Origin: Pseudomonas sp. B28(2017) | GTDB lineage: Bacteria > Pseudomonadota > Gammaproteobacteria > Pseudomonadales > Pseudomonadaceae | Assembly (NCBI RefSeq): GCF_002113025.1 | Contig: NZ_NEJH01000020.1 | Location: 1 to 56,010 of the forward strand | Direction of reading: 5' to 3' | DNA length: 56,010 nucleotides | In this document: piece after piece, positions 6,995-15,528 of the stretch | How the letters are laid out: each line of letters starts with the position of its first letter | How positions within the stretch are numbered: the first letter of the stretch is position 1 | The notes under the pieces: generated by a model | Databases searched by the model: none | The model's input: the letters and a program-made list of their open reading frames with translations, nothing else | What the model was told of the DNA's origin: nothing | Position numbers and translations under genes: made by a program

Positions 6995-8950
6995 TCAAAG
7001 GAAGTACTTGAGGTTGAAGCCGACGTTGTCGCGGTCACGCAGACCGTTGTCCTGCCCACCGCCATAGAACTCGGTGTATTGCAGCTCGGCCTCCAGCTTG
7101 TTCTGGTAGTTGGCCTTGATCCCCAGGGTGTAGGCCTTGCGTCCCTCGATGACGTTGCCCGCCTGATAGCTGTTGCCCTCGAAGTCATCCTTGTAGACGA
7201 CATAAGGCGAGACGTTGACGCCGGCATACACGTCGTTCCAGGTGCCGTTGAGCATCGCGGTGTAGCTGTAGGAGTTGCGGTTGACCTGGTCGCTGCGCTC
7301 GCCGCCGGACACATAGGAAAAGTTACCGGTGCCAGCGAAGTAACGAGTACTGCCGTCAAAAGCGGTGTATTGCAGACTGCTGCCGCGCAGGTGCTCGGAC
7401 GCCAGTTCGAATACGCCGAACATCGAGTCGAATGACAGGCTCGGGCCAAAGTTGTAAATGGTGCCGATGGAGGTGTTGAACGCTTCCACCCGCTCGGCGT
7501 TATTGATCTGACTGGCGAGCGTGACCTGCTGCCCGCCAATGTTGATGGTCTGGCCGGCCGCCGCTGCGGCAGCGCCATTGGCCAGGTCGCCGATCAGGTC
7601 GTTGGTGGCGGCGATCCCGATGGGCAGGTTCGGCCGATAAGCCACTTCACCGAATACCGACGCCTGGCCCAGGGTGGTGTTGAAACTGAAGCCGTACATG
7701 CGGATGTCTTCGGCGTAGCGCCGATGCGCCTGGATATTGCCCAGCACATCCACGGTCGCCAGGCCGTTGGCCAGTTGCCCCGCCTGACTGCCGGCGACAC
7801 CGGTCAACAGGTTGGTCAGGGCATTCATGTCGATGCCCTTGTACCCTCCCAGATCGGCGGAAATGGTCGGTTCCTTGGCGTGGTAGTTGACCATGTACAA
7901 CCCGAATTCGGTGCTGTTGAGTTCTTCGGCGATGTAGCGAAAAGCGAAACCGAACTGGCCGTCGTTGCGCGCGTTGAAATCCTTGCCGACCGAGGCCACC
8001 TTGACGGTGTTGCCAAAGGCAGGGGTGACCCCGCCGGCGTACAGGCCGGTGGTCCTCAGGGCCTGGTTGAATACCGGGTTGTTGCCCAGCGCGCTGTACA
8101 GACCGATCACGTTGCCGAAGCCAGGTACCGGGGTGTCCAGCGCGGTACCGGTAAAGTTGTTGTAGGCGGTGTTGCCGCCGTCGGCGAACAGGTCCGTCTG
8201 CGAGTAGAAAGTGCCGACCGGGTCGATACGGGTTTCCTTCCAGTTGGTCTGGTAAAAGCTTTCCATGGTCAGGGTGTCGGTCAAGCCGATGTTGAAGCTG
8301 AGCGCTTCCACCGGTACCAGCACTTCCTTGACTTCGGCCCCGGGCAATCGGTACTTGGCCGCATCCACCGGGTTGGTGGTGTTGATCCCGCCACGGTAGA
8401 AAATCCCCTCGCCCCAGTTGAATACCTGGCGCCCTATCCGTGCCGTGACCGGCATCTGCGCGACGTCCCAATTGCCATAGAGGTAGGCGTCGAGCATCTC
8501 CACCCGGCTGCCGGCGATATCGCGGGTCTGGCTGGTGAAATGGTCATCCTGCGGGAAACTCTGACTGGGTTGCGACGGGTTGTTGTTGCGGTAGTAATCG
8601 TTGCGCTTGTCCATCAGTTGGGTGTCATAGAACGCGGTGCCGCGCACGAACATCCCGTAGTTCTGATAGTTGGCCTCGAGCTCCGAGGTGATCTTGTACA
8701 CCTCGGAAACCAGCCCGGTGTCGAAGTTGCGATTGCCGTCGTTGGTGTTGACGTCGTCGTTGTTCTTGTCCCGGCCCTGGACCCGCCACAGGCGACCATA
8801 AGACAAGGTACTGTCGAATGAACCGGTGATCTGATTGTCCAGCACACTGAACTCCCCGGCCTGCACGACGTCGACCGCGCACAGCTGCAGCAGCCCTGCC
8901 AGACTGGCGCCGGGAAGCACCGCGCCAGACAGGCGAAATCGAGTCCTCAT
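6995..8950 (-). CDS. DUF1302 family outer-membrane protein
   Basis: A 651-residue protein with a signal peptide (cleavage near VDVVQA-GEF, about residue 31). A beta-rich body follows, with many alternating aromatic strands and a C-terminal phenylalanine-leucine end (LKYFL), as in outer-membrane barrels. It matches DUF1302, the usual partner of DUF1329. The start at 8950 has AGGGGAA ahead of it. An AACAATAA motif (minus strand, 8974-8981) lies 24 bases before the start and could bind Hfq/Crc. The gene is 60 bases downstream of the phospholipase-like gene, and the three are likely co-transcribed. It is probably a porin-like importer for a hydrophobic substrate; that role is inference. Confidence 0.88.
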   Translation of the reverse strand: MRTRFRLSGAVLPGASLAGLLQLCAVDVVQAGEFSVLDNQITGSFDSTLSYGRLWRVQGRDKNNDDVNTNDGNRNFDTGLVSEVYKITSELEANYQNYGMFVRGTAFYDTQLMDKRNDYYRNNNPSQPSQSFPQDDHFTSQTRDIAGSRVEMLDAYLYGNWDVAQMPVTARIGRQVFNWGEGIFYRGGINTTNPVDAAKYRLPGAEVKEVLVPVEALSFNIGLTDTLTMESFYQTNWKETRIDPVGTFYSQTDLFADGGNTAYNNFTGTALDTPVPGFGNVIGLYSALGNNPVFNQALRTTGLYAGGVTPAFGNTVKVASVGKDFNARNDGQFGFAFRYIAEELNSTEFGLYMVNYHAKEPTISADLGGYKGIDMNALTNLLTGVAGSQAGQLANGLATVDVLGNIQAHRRYAEDIRMYGFSFNTTLGQASVFGEVAYRPNLPIGIAATNDLIGDLANGAAAAAAGQTINIGGQQVTLASQINNAERVEAFNTSIGTIYNFGPSLSFDSMFGVFELASEHLRGSSLQYTAFDGSTRYFAGTGNFSYVSGGERSDQVNRNSYSYTAMLNGTWNDVYAGVNVSPYVVYKDDFEGNSYQAGNVIEGRKAYTLGIKANYQNKLEAELQYTEFYGGGQDNGLRDRDNVGFNLKYFL

Positions 8951-9010
8951 GATCTGTTCCCCTTTCCCTGGTTTTATTGTTTTTGTGTTCTGGCAATGTG
9001 GCTGCGATGG

Positions 9011-10300
9011 CTATGGCGCCAATCCCGCTGTGGCATAAATCCGACTGTGCGCACCGAAATGTCCCAGCAGTTTGAACAACTGCCGGTTGAGTGCCGGATG
9101 GTCGAAATCTTCGCGCTGCAGCTGATTACCGCTGCTGAAATCGCTGGTGATCGGCGCTGTGTCCAGCCACTGGCCGATGGCTTCATCAAACGCTGCGGAT
9201 TCGTCGACAGACTCGGCACTCACCACTTCACGCAGGTAGTCCACCGAGTACGGCGGGTAATGGGCGTCCTGGGCAGAATCGGCATAAGCGTCAAGCATCG
9301 GATGGGGCTGCCCCGCGCGCAGCAAACGACGCAGCCAGGCCGACTGATACTTCTCCACTTCCATGTGCCGGGTCGCAACGCGTTCGATGGACGCCTGCTT
9401 ATCGGCAGCGAAACCGGCCAGTGCCTTGCCTTCCAACAGAAGAAGATTGGCAAGGTCGACGCCGGGCAATGGCTTGGCGTGATAAGGCTGGGTCAGATCC
9501 TGAATGTGGTGCAGGCCCCAGCCGAGAAAGCGATAGCCCCAGTAAGAATGGCCGCTGGCAAAGGCCAGTCGCGCCAAACCCAGGTATTGATAGGCGCGCC
9601 AGTCGGGCCAACTGCGCTCGAGAAATCCGGCAGCGGCGTACACCACCGGGCTCTCATGGAAGAAGCCCATATGGAACGGCGCCTGGGAGCTGTACTGAAA
9701 CCGGGCGTCACCGAAGGGCTGAGGGCCGAAGCCGTACAACTCGCCGACTTCGCCGGGGTTGTCGCTGAACAGGTTGATGTCGTGGCCGTAATCAGGCTCA
9801 TCGGCTGCGCTGGCCAACACGGCCAGGGGCGCGACTTGTTCGTGTTCGGTTATGCGGATGAAGCGCTGACGATTCCATGGCGAGAGCGTCTGCTCGACCA
9901 TGACCTGTTCGGCCTTGAGGTGTTCACGCTCGGGCAGATCCTTGCCGGGCAGCGGCTGAATGACCATCGCCAGATGAATTTGCGGATTGATCCGCAGCGC
10001 GGTGAGGAAGTCGTGGCGCAGATTGTCCCCAGGTACGGCTGGCAATTTCAGGCTGTCGGGGCGCGGTGGGTACTGGGCGAAATGCTCGCGGGCAAAGCGT
10101 TCCTGCTCATCGAGCAGCGCGCTCACGGCTTGATATTGCTGCGCGAGAAACTGCTCCAGTGGCTCGACTTCGACCGGTGGCGCATCGCGCAACGCCGGCA
10201 GGCCCTGCAACGCCAGGTAACTGCCCACCGTATGGTTGGACCAGCCCCACGCTGTCGGGGCCGTTGCACAAAGCAGCAACAGGAGGAATGTCAGCTTCAT
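9011..10300 (-). CDS. Secreted zinc-dependent phospholipase C / S1-P1 nuclease-fold protein
   Basis: A 429-residue protein with a short signal peptide (cleaved near TAWG-W, about residue 19). The mature N-terminus starts with tryptophan followed by SNH, as in bacterial Zn-phospholipase C, where Trp1 binds zinc. Later metal-ligand motifs are DYGHDINLF, ASGHSYWGYRFLGWGLHH and HIQDLTQPYHAKP, the last being the H-x3-D-x-TQPxH signature. It should hydrolyse phosphodiesters outside the inner membrane. A lipid substrate is inferred from the DUF1302 neighbour, but a nuclease role cannot be excluded. It is the first gene of a leftward set with DUF1302 and DUF1329. Confidence 0.8.
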   Translation of the reverse strand: MKLTFLLLLLCATAPTAWGWSNHTVGSYLALQGLPALRDAPPVEVEPLEQFLAQQYQAVSALLDEQERFAREHFAQYPPRPDSLKLPAVPGDNLRHDFLTALRINPQIHLAMVIQPLPGKDLPEREHLKAEQVMVEQTLSPWNRQRFIRITEHEQVAPLAVLASAADEPDYGHDINLFSDNPGEVGELYGFGPQPFGDARFQYSSQAPFHMGFFHESPVVYAAAGFLERSWPDWRAYQYLGLARLAFASGHSYWGYRFLGWGLHHIQDLTQPYHAKPLPGVDLANLLLLEGKALAGFAADKQASIERVATRHMEVEKYQSAWLRRLLRAGQPHPMLDAYADSAQDAHYPPYSVDYLREVVSAESVDESAAFDEAIGQWLDTAPITSDFSSGNQLQREDFDHPALNRQLFKLLGHFGAHSRIYATAGLAP

Positions 10301-10433
10301 TGCTTTTGGTTCTTATTGGATGTGCAGTGGGGGTTGAGCCTAACAACCGCCCCTGCCCCTGACACTGTCCAATCTCACCAGAAAAGTTCTCCGATAGCGC
10401 CACGCCTCGGTGCAAAAAACACCACGGACCAAT

Positions 10434-10520
10434 GTGGGAGCGAGCCTGCTCGCGAAGACGGCGGGACAGTCAAAAAGGAGGTAACTGACACTCCGCTTTC
10501 GCGAGCAGGCTCGCTCCCAC
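10434..10520. repeat. REP doublet
   Basis: GTGGGAGCGAGCCTGCTCGC (10434-10453) and its inverted copy GCGAGCAGGCTCGCTCCCAC (10501-10520) are separated by 47 bases. It lies between the kinase gene's stop and the start of the phospholipase gene. The interval 10301-10539 holds nothing else recognisable; the promoter of the phospholipase set must lie within it. Confidence 0.92.
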
Positions 10521-10539
10521 AGGGTTCCCGGGTGTTTTC

Positions 10540-12108
10540 CTATGCCGGGTAACCGGTAATTTTACGGATGCTTTGGTACAACGGCTTGAGCTGTCGATAC
10601 ATGCGCAGGTAGACCTCCTTGTACAGTCGCTCATAGATCTGCTGCGCCTCGGGTTGCGGCATGAATACCGCACCGACCCGAGTCATGGCGGCCATCGCCG
10701 TGGGGAAATCCGCGTACAGCCCCAGCCCCACCGAGCAGCAAATGGCCGCGCCCAGGCCGGATGCTTCGTAGACATGCGGACGCTCGGCCGGCAGGCCGAA
10801 AATGTTCGCCGTGAGTTGCATCGCGGCATCACTCTGGGAGCCACCACCGGCGACGCGCAAGCGCGTGATGGAGACCCTCGAACGTTTCTCGATCTTCTCC
10901 ATACCCTGACGCAAGGCATACGCCAGGCCTTCGAGGATCGCCCGGTAAATGTGCGCGCGGGTATGCACGTCGCCGAAGCCGATCATCGCGCCCTTGGCTT
11001 CCACCCCCGGCTCGCGGATGCCGGGCGACCAGTAGGGTTGCAGCATCAACCCCATGGAGCCCGGCGGCACGGCGTCGACCAGTGCATCGAAGAGTTGCTC
11101 AGGCTCCACGCCCTGGGCTTTGGCCTGCTGCATTTCCCGCAGGCCGAACTCGTTCTTGAACCAGCTGACCATCCAGTAGCCGCGATAGATCATTACCTCG
11201 CAGTTGAATTGATCCGGCACCGCCGACGGGTAAGGCGGAATCAACGGGACGATTTCCAGGTAGCGCGAGCGGGTGCTGGTGATCGTTGCCGTGGTGCCGT
11301 AGGAAAGGCACACGGTGCCGGCGTCGACGACGCCGGCACCCACGACTTCGCAGGCCTTGTCGGCACCCGCGGCGATCAGCGGCAGCCCCTCGGGAATGCC
11401 GGTGTGGCGGCTGGCCTCGGCGCTGATGTAGCCGAGGGTTTCACCAGGCTTGTGCAGGCTCGGCAGTTGCTCGGGACGCACCGCCAGTGCCTGCCATTTC
11501 CAGTCGGCGGGCGCGGCCCAGCGCAAGCGCTTGAAGTCGAACGGCAGGTAACCGACGCAACAGCCTACGGAATCGACAAAGCGCCCGCACAGGCGATGGG
11601 TGAGAAACCCCGAAAGCAGCAAAAATTTGTCGGTCGCAGCCCACACTTCCGGCTGGTTACGAGCGATCCAGTTGGCCTCGGCCTGGGCGCGAAAGTAGTC
11701 CACCGTGGCTTGCGCGCCGACCAGTTTGAACAGCCAGCCCCACGGCCCCTTGATACCGCCTTCGACTTCGGCCTGGCGTTGATCGAGCCACAGGATCGCC
11801 GGACGCAGCGCCCTGCCTTGGGCATCGACATTGATCACCGTGCCGCGCTGGGTGGTCAGGGATACACCGGCAATCCGTGAACGATCGATGCCGGTTTGCT
11901 GCCACAACTGCTGGCAGGCCTCACCCAGTTTTGCCCAGTAATACTCCGGGTCCTGCTCGGCCCAGCCGGGTTGAGTCGAGTAGTAGGCCTGCAACTCGAC
12001 CTTGCCTTTGCCCAGCAGATTGCCCTGCAGGTCGAAGAGCAGCGCGCGCACGCTCTGGGTGCCATTGTCGATGGCCAACAGGTAACGCTTGTTCGGGTGG
12101 TTATCCAT
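10540..12108 (-). CDS. FGGY-family carbohydrate kinase
   Basis: A 522-residue two-domain sugar/polyol kinase. The N-terminal phosphate-binding motif is AIDNGTQSVRALLFD, and the C-terminal ATPase segment is VAGGGSQSDAAMQLTANIFG. Family members phosphorylate glycerol, xylulose, erythritol and similar substrates. It resembles, from memory, P. aeruginosa PA3024, which is uncharacterised. Two starts are possible: ATG at 12129, overlapping the GlpD-like stop by one base, or ATG at 12108 preceded by GAAGAGAG. The latter is used because it places the kinase motif at the usual distance. It is the last gene of a three-gene operon with a GlpD-like and an AGPS-like enzyme, so its substrate is probably a glycerol derivative. 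Confidence 0.87.
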   Translation of the reverse strand: MDNHPNKRYLLAIDNGTQSVRALLFDLQGNLLGKGKVELQAYYSTQPGWAEQDPEYYWAKLGEACQQLWQQTGIDRSRIAGVSLTTQRGTVINVDAQGRALRPAILWLDQRQAEVEGGIKGPWGWLFKLVGAQATVDYFRAQAEANWIARNQPEVWAATDKFLLLSGFLTHRLCGRFVDSVGCCVGYLPFDFKRLRWAAPADWKWQALAVRPEQLPSLHKPGETLGYISAEASRHTGIPEGLPLIAAGADKACEVVGAGVVDAGTVCLSYGTTATITSTRSRYLEIVPLIPPYPSAVPDQFNCEVMIYRGYWMVSWFKNEFGLREMQQAKAQGVEPEQLFDALVDAVPPGSMGLMLQPYWSPGIREPGVEAKGAMIGFGDVHTRAHIYRAILEGLAYALRQGMEKIEKRSRVSITRLRVAGGGSQSDAAMQLTANIFGLPAERPHVYEASGLGAAICCSVGLGLYADFPTAMAAMTRVGAVFMPQPEAQQIYERLYKEVYLRMYRQLKPLYQSIRKITGYPA

Positions 12109-12128
12109 GGAGCTCTCTTCAGTGGGCA

Positions 12129-13718
12129 TCAATGCGCGGCATCCGGCAAACCATGATGGCGCTGCCACAACACCAGGTAGCGCTGCTGCTCCTGCTGCCA
12201 ACGCTCATCGTCCCAGCCCAGCCGCGGCTGGCAGAGTCGACGAATCGCCGGCCAATAATCTTCGGCGCCTCGAGGCAGCAACAAGCCCAGGCGGGTGCGG
12301 CGCAGCAACAGGTCATCCAGGTGCAGGACCATTTCCGTATCGCAGGCAACTGCCAGCTCCGCCCACAAGGTGTCAGTGCCACCGACGGTGTCATGGCCCA
12401 GTTCCGCGATCAGTTTCGCCAGCCTCGGCAAGTCACGGCCATGCCGCCCGGCCAGGCGCCGCCACCGGTTGGCGCTGAGCCCCGGAACCGCCAGCGGCGG
12501 CACGACGGCGAACACCGGCGCGGCGGCGTCATTGAAGGGCCGGTCGAGCATGCTCGCGCAGGCCTTGAGCACCTCGATCGCCTGCGGGCGAAAGGTGGTC
12601 AGCTTGCCGCCGGCCAGGGTCACGCAACCCGGTTCCTGCCACAGCACATGCTCACGGGTTTCATTCGAGGGCTTGAGTTCACCCGCAGCGCTGCCCACCA
12701 CCGGGCGCACTCCCGACCAGGTCGACAGCACATCGGCAGCGACCACCTCGGCCTGGGGGAACTGTTGACTGCAGGCAGCTAGCAGATAGTCGAGTTCATC
12801 AATGCTGATGCTCGCGCTCTGGTCCAGATCGCCGTGATGATCGAGGTCCGTGGTACCGACCACCGTGGCCCCCTCCCAAGGGAAAACGAACACCGGTCGA
12901 CGGTCGCGCTCGTGCAGAAAGGTAAAGGCTTGCGCCACTGGCAGACGCCAGCCCGGCAACAGCAAATGACTGCCACGCAACGGGCGCAACTGGCGAGGAG
13001 CATCGGGCGGGCGCAAGCGCTCGGCCCACGCGCCGGTGGCCACGGCCAGCACACCACAACGCAATGTCAGTAGTCCGCCACCCTCGCAGTCCTCGACCTG
13101 AACGCCGCAAACGCGCCCCTCTTCACGCAGCAATTGCTGCACGCGCACACCGTTGAGCACCACGGCGCCGTCGGCCCGGCCCTCACTCAATACGCGCATC
13201 ACCAAGCGGGCATCATCAGTCAGCGCATCGACAAAACAGGTGCCGCCCAGCAGGTCATCTTCCTTCACCCCAGGCGCCAGATAACGCAGTTGTTGCGCGT
13301 CATGGAAGCGATGGCTGCGCCGCCCGGCCAATGCGTCATAGACCGACAGCAAACCACCCAGCACCCGCGGCCCGGGAAAACCGCCACGGTAATGCGGCAT
13401 CATGAAACTCATTGGTTCCACCAGCCCCGGTGCTTCGTCGAGCAGGCGCTGGCGCTCGCGGACCGAATCGCGGGTCAGGCGCCACTGGCCCCTGGCGATG
13501 TAACGCAGGCCGCCATGGACCATTTTCGAGGAACGACTGGAGGTGCCCCAGGCGAAATCGCGCTGTTCCAGCAGCAGGCAACGCCACCCTCGGCGCGCGG
13601 CTTCGCGCAGGATACCGGCGCCGCTGATGCCGCCGCCGATGACGATCAGGTCCCAGGTTTCATCCGCCAGCGTCGGCAGCACCTGCTGTCGCCACGCCGC
13701 GTTCCAGTCCAGGCTCAT
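12129..13718 (-). CDS. GlpD-like FAD-dependent glycerol-3-phosphate dehydrogenase/oxidase
   Basis: A 529-residue flavoprotein with a dinucleotide-binding motif near residue 24 (IVIGGGISGAGILREAA) and the GlpD signature GTSSRSSKMVHGGLRYI. It also carries the C-terminal GlpD-type domain. GlpD oxidises sn-glycerol 3-phosphate to dihydroxyacetone phosphate and passes electrons to quinone. This copy sits apart from a glpFKRD locus and next to an AGPS-like enzyme, so a modified substrate (alkyl- or other substituted glycerol phosphate, or erythritol phosphate) is possible. It resembles PA3025 from memory. ATG at 13718 is chosen for AGGAG eight bases upstream; a GTG at 13727 overlapping the previous stop is the alternative. 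Confidence 0.88.
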   Translation of the reverse strand: MSLDWNAAWRQQVLPTLADETWDLIVIGGGISGAGILREAARRGWRCLLLEQRDFAWGTSSRSSKMVHGGLRYIARGQWRLTRDSVRERQRLLDEAPGLVEPMSFMMPHYRGGFPGPRVLGGLLSVYDALAGRRSHRFHDAQQLRYLAPGVKEDDLLGGTCFVDALTDDARLVMRVLSEGRADGAVVLNGVRVQQLLREEGRVCGVQVEDCEGGGLLTLRCGVLAVATGAWAERLRPPDAPRQLRPLRGSHLLLPGWRLPVAQAFTFLHERDRRPVFVFPWEGATVVGTTDLDHHGDLDQSASISIDELDYLLAACSQQFPQAEVVAADVLSTWSGVRPVVGSAAGELKPSNETREHVLWQEPGCVTLAGGKLTTFRPQAIEVLKACASMLDRPFNDAAAPVFAVVPPLAVPGLSANRWRRLAGRHGRDLPRLAKLIAELGHDTVGGTDTLWAELAVACDTEMVLHLDDLLLRRTRLGLLLPRGAEDYWPAIRRLCQPRLGWDDERWQQEQQRYLVLWQRHHGLPDAAH

Positions 13719-13723
13719 GGCCG

Positions 13724-15319
13724 TCACTCCTGCAACAGCGTGCCAGGGTTCAGTCGCCCGGCCGGATCAAAATGCCGACTCAGTGCCTGCAGGGTTTCCA
13801 TCGCCAGCGCGCCCTTCTCTCGTCGCAGGTACGGCGCGTGGTCCTTGCCCACGCCATGCTGGTGACTGATGGTGCCGTGGTTGTCGACGATGGTCTGGCT
13901 GGCCGCTTGCTTGAGTGCCTGCCAGCGGGCCAGGGTCGCGGGGTAGTCCGCCGCCGGGCGAAACACATAGGTGGTGTAGATGCTCGATCCTTCGCCGTAG
14001 ACATGGGAAAGGTGGGTGAAGACATGCACCCGTTCGCCGTCGGCAGCCAAGGCGTCGCGCAGGCTGTTTTCGACAAGCGTGAGGAGGTTATCGACGTTGC
14101 TCCAGTCCGTGGCCGTTTCCAGGGTGTCCACCACATAACCGGCGTTCCACAGGTTTTCGCGCAGGTAGGGAAAACGAAAACGGTTCTGCGCCCACTTCTT
14201 GCCAAGCAAGGTGCCGGTAAACACCCCGCCGAACGTCTTGAGGTGCTGCCGGGCCTGACGCAAGGACAGCGCATTTTGCCGACGATTTCCGGTCACGCCG
14301 AACGTCAGCAGGCATTTGCCCTCACCTGCGCCGCGCATGGCCAGGTACTTTTCCAGCCAGGCGATCTGCTGCGGGTGACCGGCCAGCGCCAGCTGGGTCT
14401 CGGTTTCCACCGCATTGGACAGGCGCAGCATCGACAGCGGTACGCGCGCCTGGACCAACTGGCGGATGGCTTGCAATGCCCTGGACCAATCGGGCAAAAA
14501 CACCCCATAGAAACGTTCATCGGCGGGCAGTGCGCTGACCCGTACCTTCACCTCGGAAATGATCCCGAAACGACCCTCGCAGCCCAACACCACCTCGCGC
14601 AGATCAGGGCCGGCCGCCGAGGCCGGGAAGGAGGGAATCTCCAATGGGCCGGCAAAGGTTTCCAACGTCCCGCCGGCGAACAATTGCTCGATTCGCCCAT
14701 AGCGCAACGACTGCTGGCCACTGGAGCGGCTGGCAACCCAACCGCCCAGGGTCGACAGTTCCCACGACTGCGGAAAATGCCCCAGGGTGTAACCACGGGC
14801 GCGTAGCTGACTTTCCACCTGCGGTCCGCTGGTACCGGGGCCGAAGGTGGCCATCAAACTCTCTTCGTCGAGGTCCAGCAGGCGATTCATGCGGGCCAGG
14901 GAAACCGTCACCACCGGCCGCGCGGAACTCGGTGGATTGATGTGACCGGCCACCGAGGTGCCGCCGCCATAAGGAATCAGGCACAGGTCCTGTTCATGGG
15001 CGAGCAGCAGTAATCGGCGAATCTGTTCAGCGCTCGTGGGATAGGCCACGGCGTCGGGATAATTACCCAGCGCGCCTTCACGCAACGCCAGCCAGTCCGG
15101 CAGACTCTGCCCCCGGGCATGCAGCAAACGATCATGGGCATCTACGCTGTACAAGAAGTGTTGCTGCAACCGCGACGGGGGCACGCGGGCCAATGCCGTC
15201 TCAAGCGTCGCATCGGGCAGCGCTCGACCGTCACCCACCCGCTTGGCGAGAAAACTCGCGCCCTGGGCCGGCAGTTCGACCACCGTGGTTGCATCTCCCC
15301 AGCCGTTCCAGCGTCGCAT
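13724..15319 (-). CDS. FAD-binding oxidase, alkylglycerone-phosphate-synthase-like
   Basis: A 531-residue protein of the vanillyl-alcohol-oxidase/PCMH flavoprotein family. The FAD-binding part has LIPYGGGTSVAGHINPP, STLGGWVASRSSGQQSLRYG and EGRFGIISEVKVRV. The C-terminal part has FTHLSHVYGEGSSIYTTYVF and HQHGVGKDHAPYLRREKG, at the positions of the AGPS active-site His and Arg regions. AGPS exchanges an acyl for an alkyl chain on dihydroxyacetone phosphate in ether-lipid synthesis; a bacterial relative in a catabolic operon might run the cleavage direction (inference). The start has AGGA seven bases upstream. It is the first gene of the operon, divergent from an AraC regulator. Confidence 0.85.
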   Translation of the reverse strand: MRRWNGWGDATTVVELPAQGASFLAKRVGDGRALPDATLETALARVPPSRLQQHFLYSVDAHDRLLHARGQSLPDWLALREGALGNYPDAVAYPTSAEQIRRLLLLAHEQDLCLIPYGGGTSVAGHINPPSSARPVVTVSLARMNRLLDLDEESLMATFGPGTSGPQVESQLRARGYTLGHFPQSWELSTLGGWVASRSSGQQSLRYGRIEQLFAGGTLETFAGPLEIPSFPASAAGPDLREVVLGCEGRFGIISEVKVRVSALPADERFYGVFLPDWSRALQAIRQLVQARVPLSMLRLSNAVETETQLALAGHPQQIAWLEKYLAMRGAGEGKCLLTFGVTGNRRQNALSLRQARQHLKTFGGVFTGTLLGKKWAQNRFRFPYLRENLWNAGYVVDTLETATDWSNVDNLLTLVENSLRDALAADGERVHVFTHLSHVYGEGSSIYTTYVFRPAADYPATLARWQALKQAASQTIVDNHGTISHQHGVGKDHAPYLRREKGALAMETLQALSRHFDPAGRLNPGTLLQE

Positions 15320-15528
15320 GCGTGTGTCCTTTTGCGGTTCTGATCAGTGATATTTCAGGCCCCCATACTAGTCAGCCGCCGGAAAGTGTCACGGTCGCAT
15401 CCGGCCAGTTCGAGTAGCCAATTGAGTCAAACGTCGCGCAAGCGTCAGCCATTTACTTTAGCCGTGGTTTCAAATTACCTTTCAGGGCATTCATCCGCGC
15501 ACGCGGGCCTTGATCAAAGGAAACGATC
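15320..15528. promoter_or_regulatory. Divergent promoter region of the AGPS-like operon and AraC gene
   Basis: This 209-base gap must hold promoters for the leftward operon and the rightward regulator. A near-direct repeat, GCCAGTTCGAGT (15404-15415) and GCCAATTGAGT (15417-15427), spaced 13 bases apart, is a possible regulator site. No confident -35/-10 pair was seen. Confidence 0.35.

Noticed and set aside
12109..12201. N-terminal extension of the FGGY kinase
   Set aside because: It lies inside the GlpD-like coding end and adds residues unlike any kinase.
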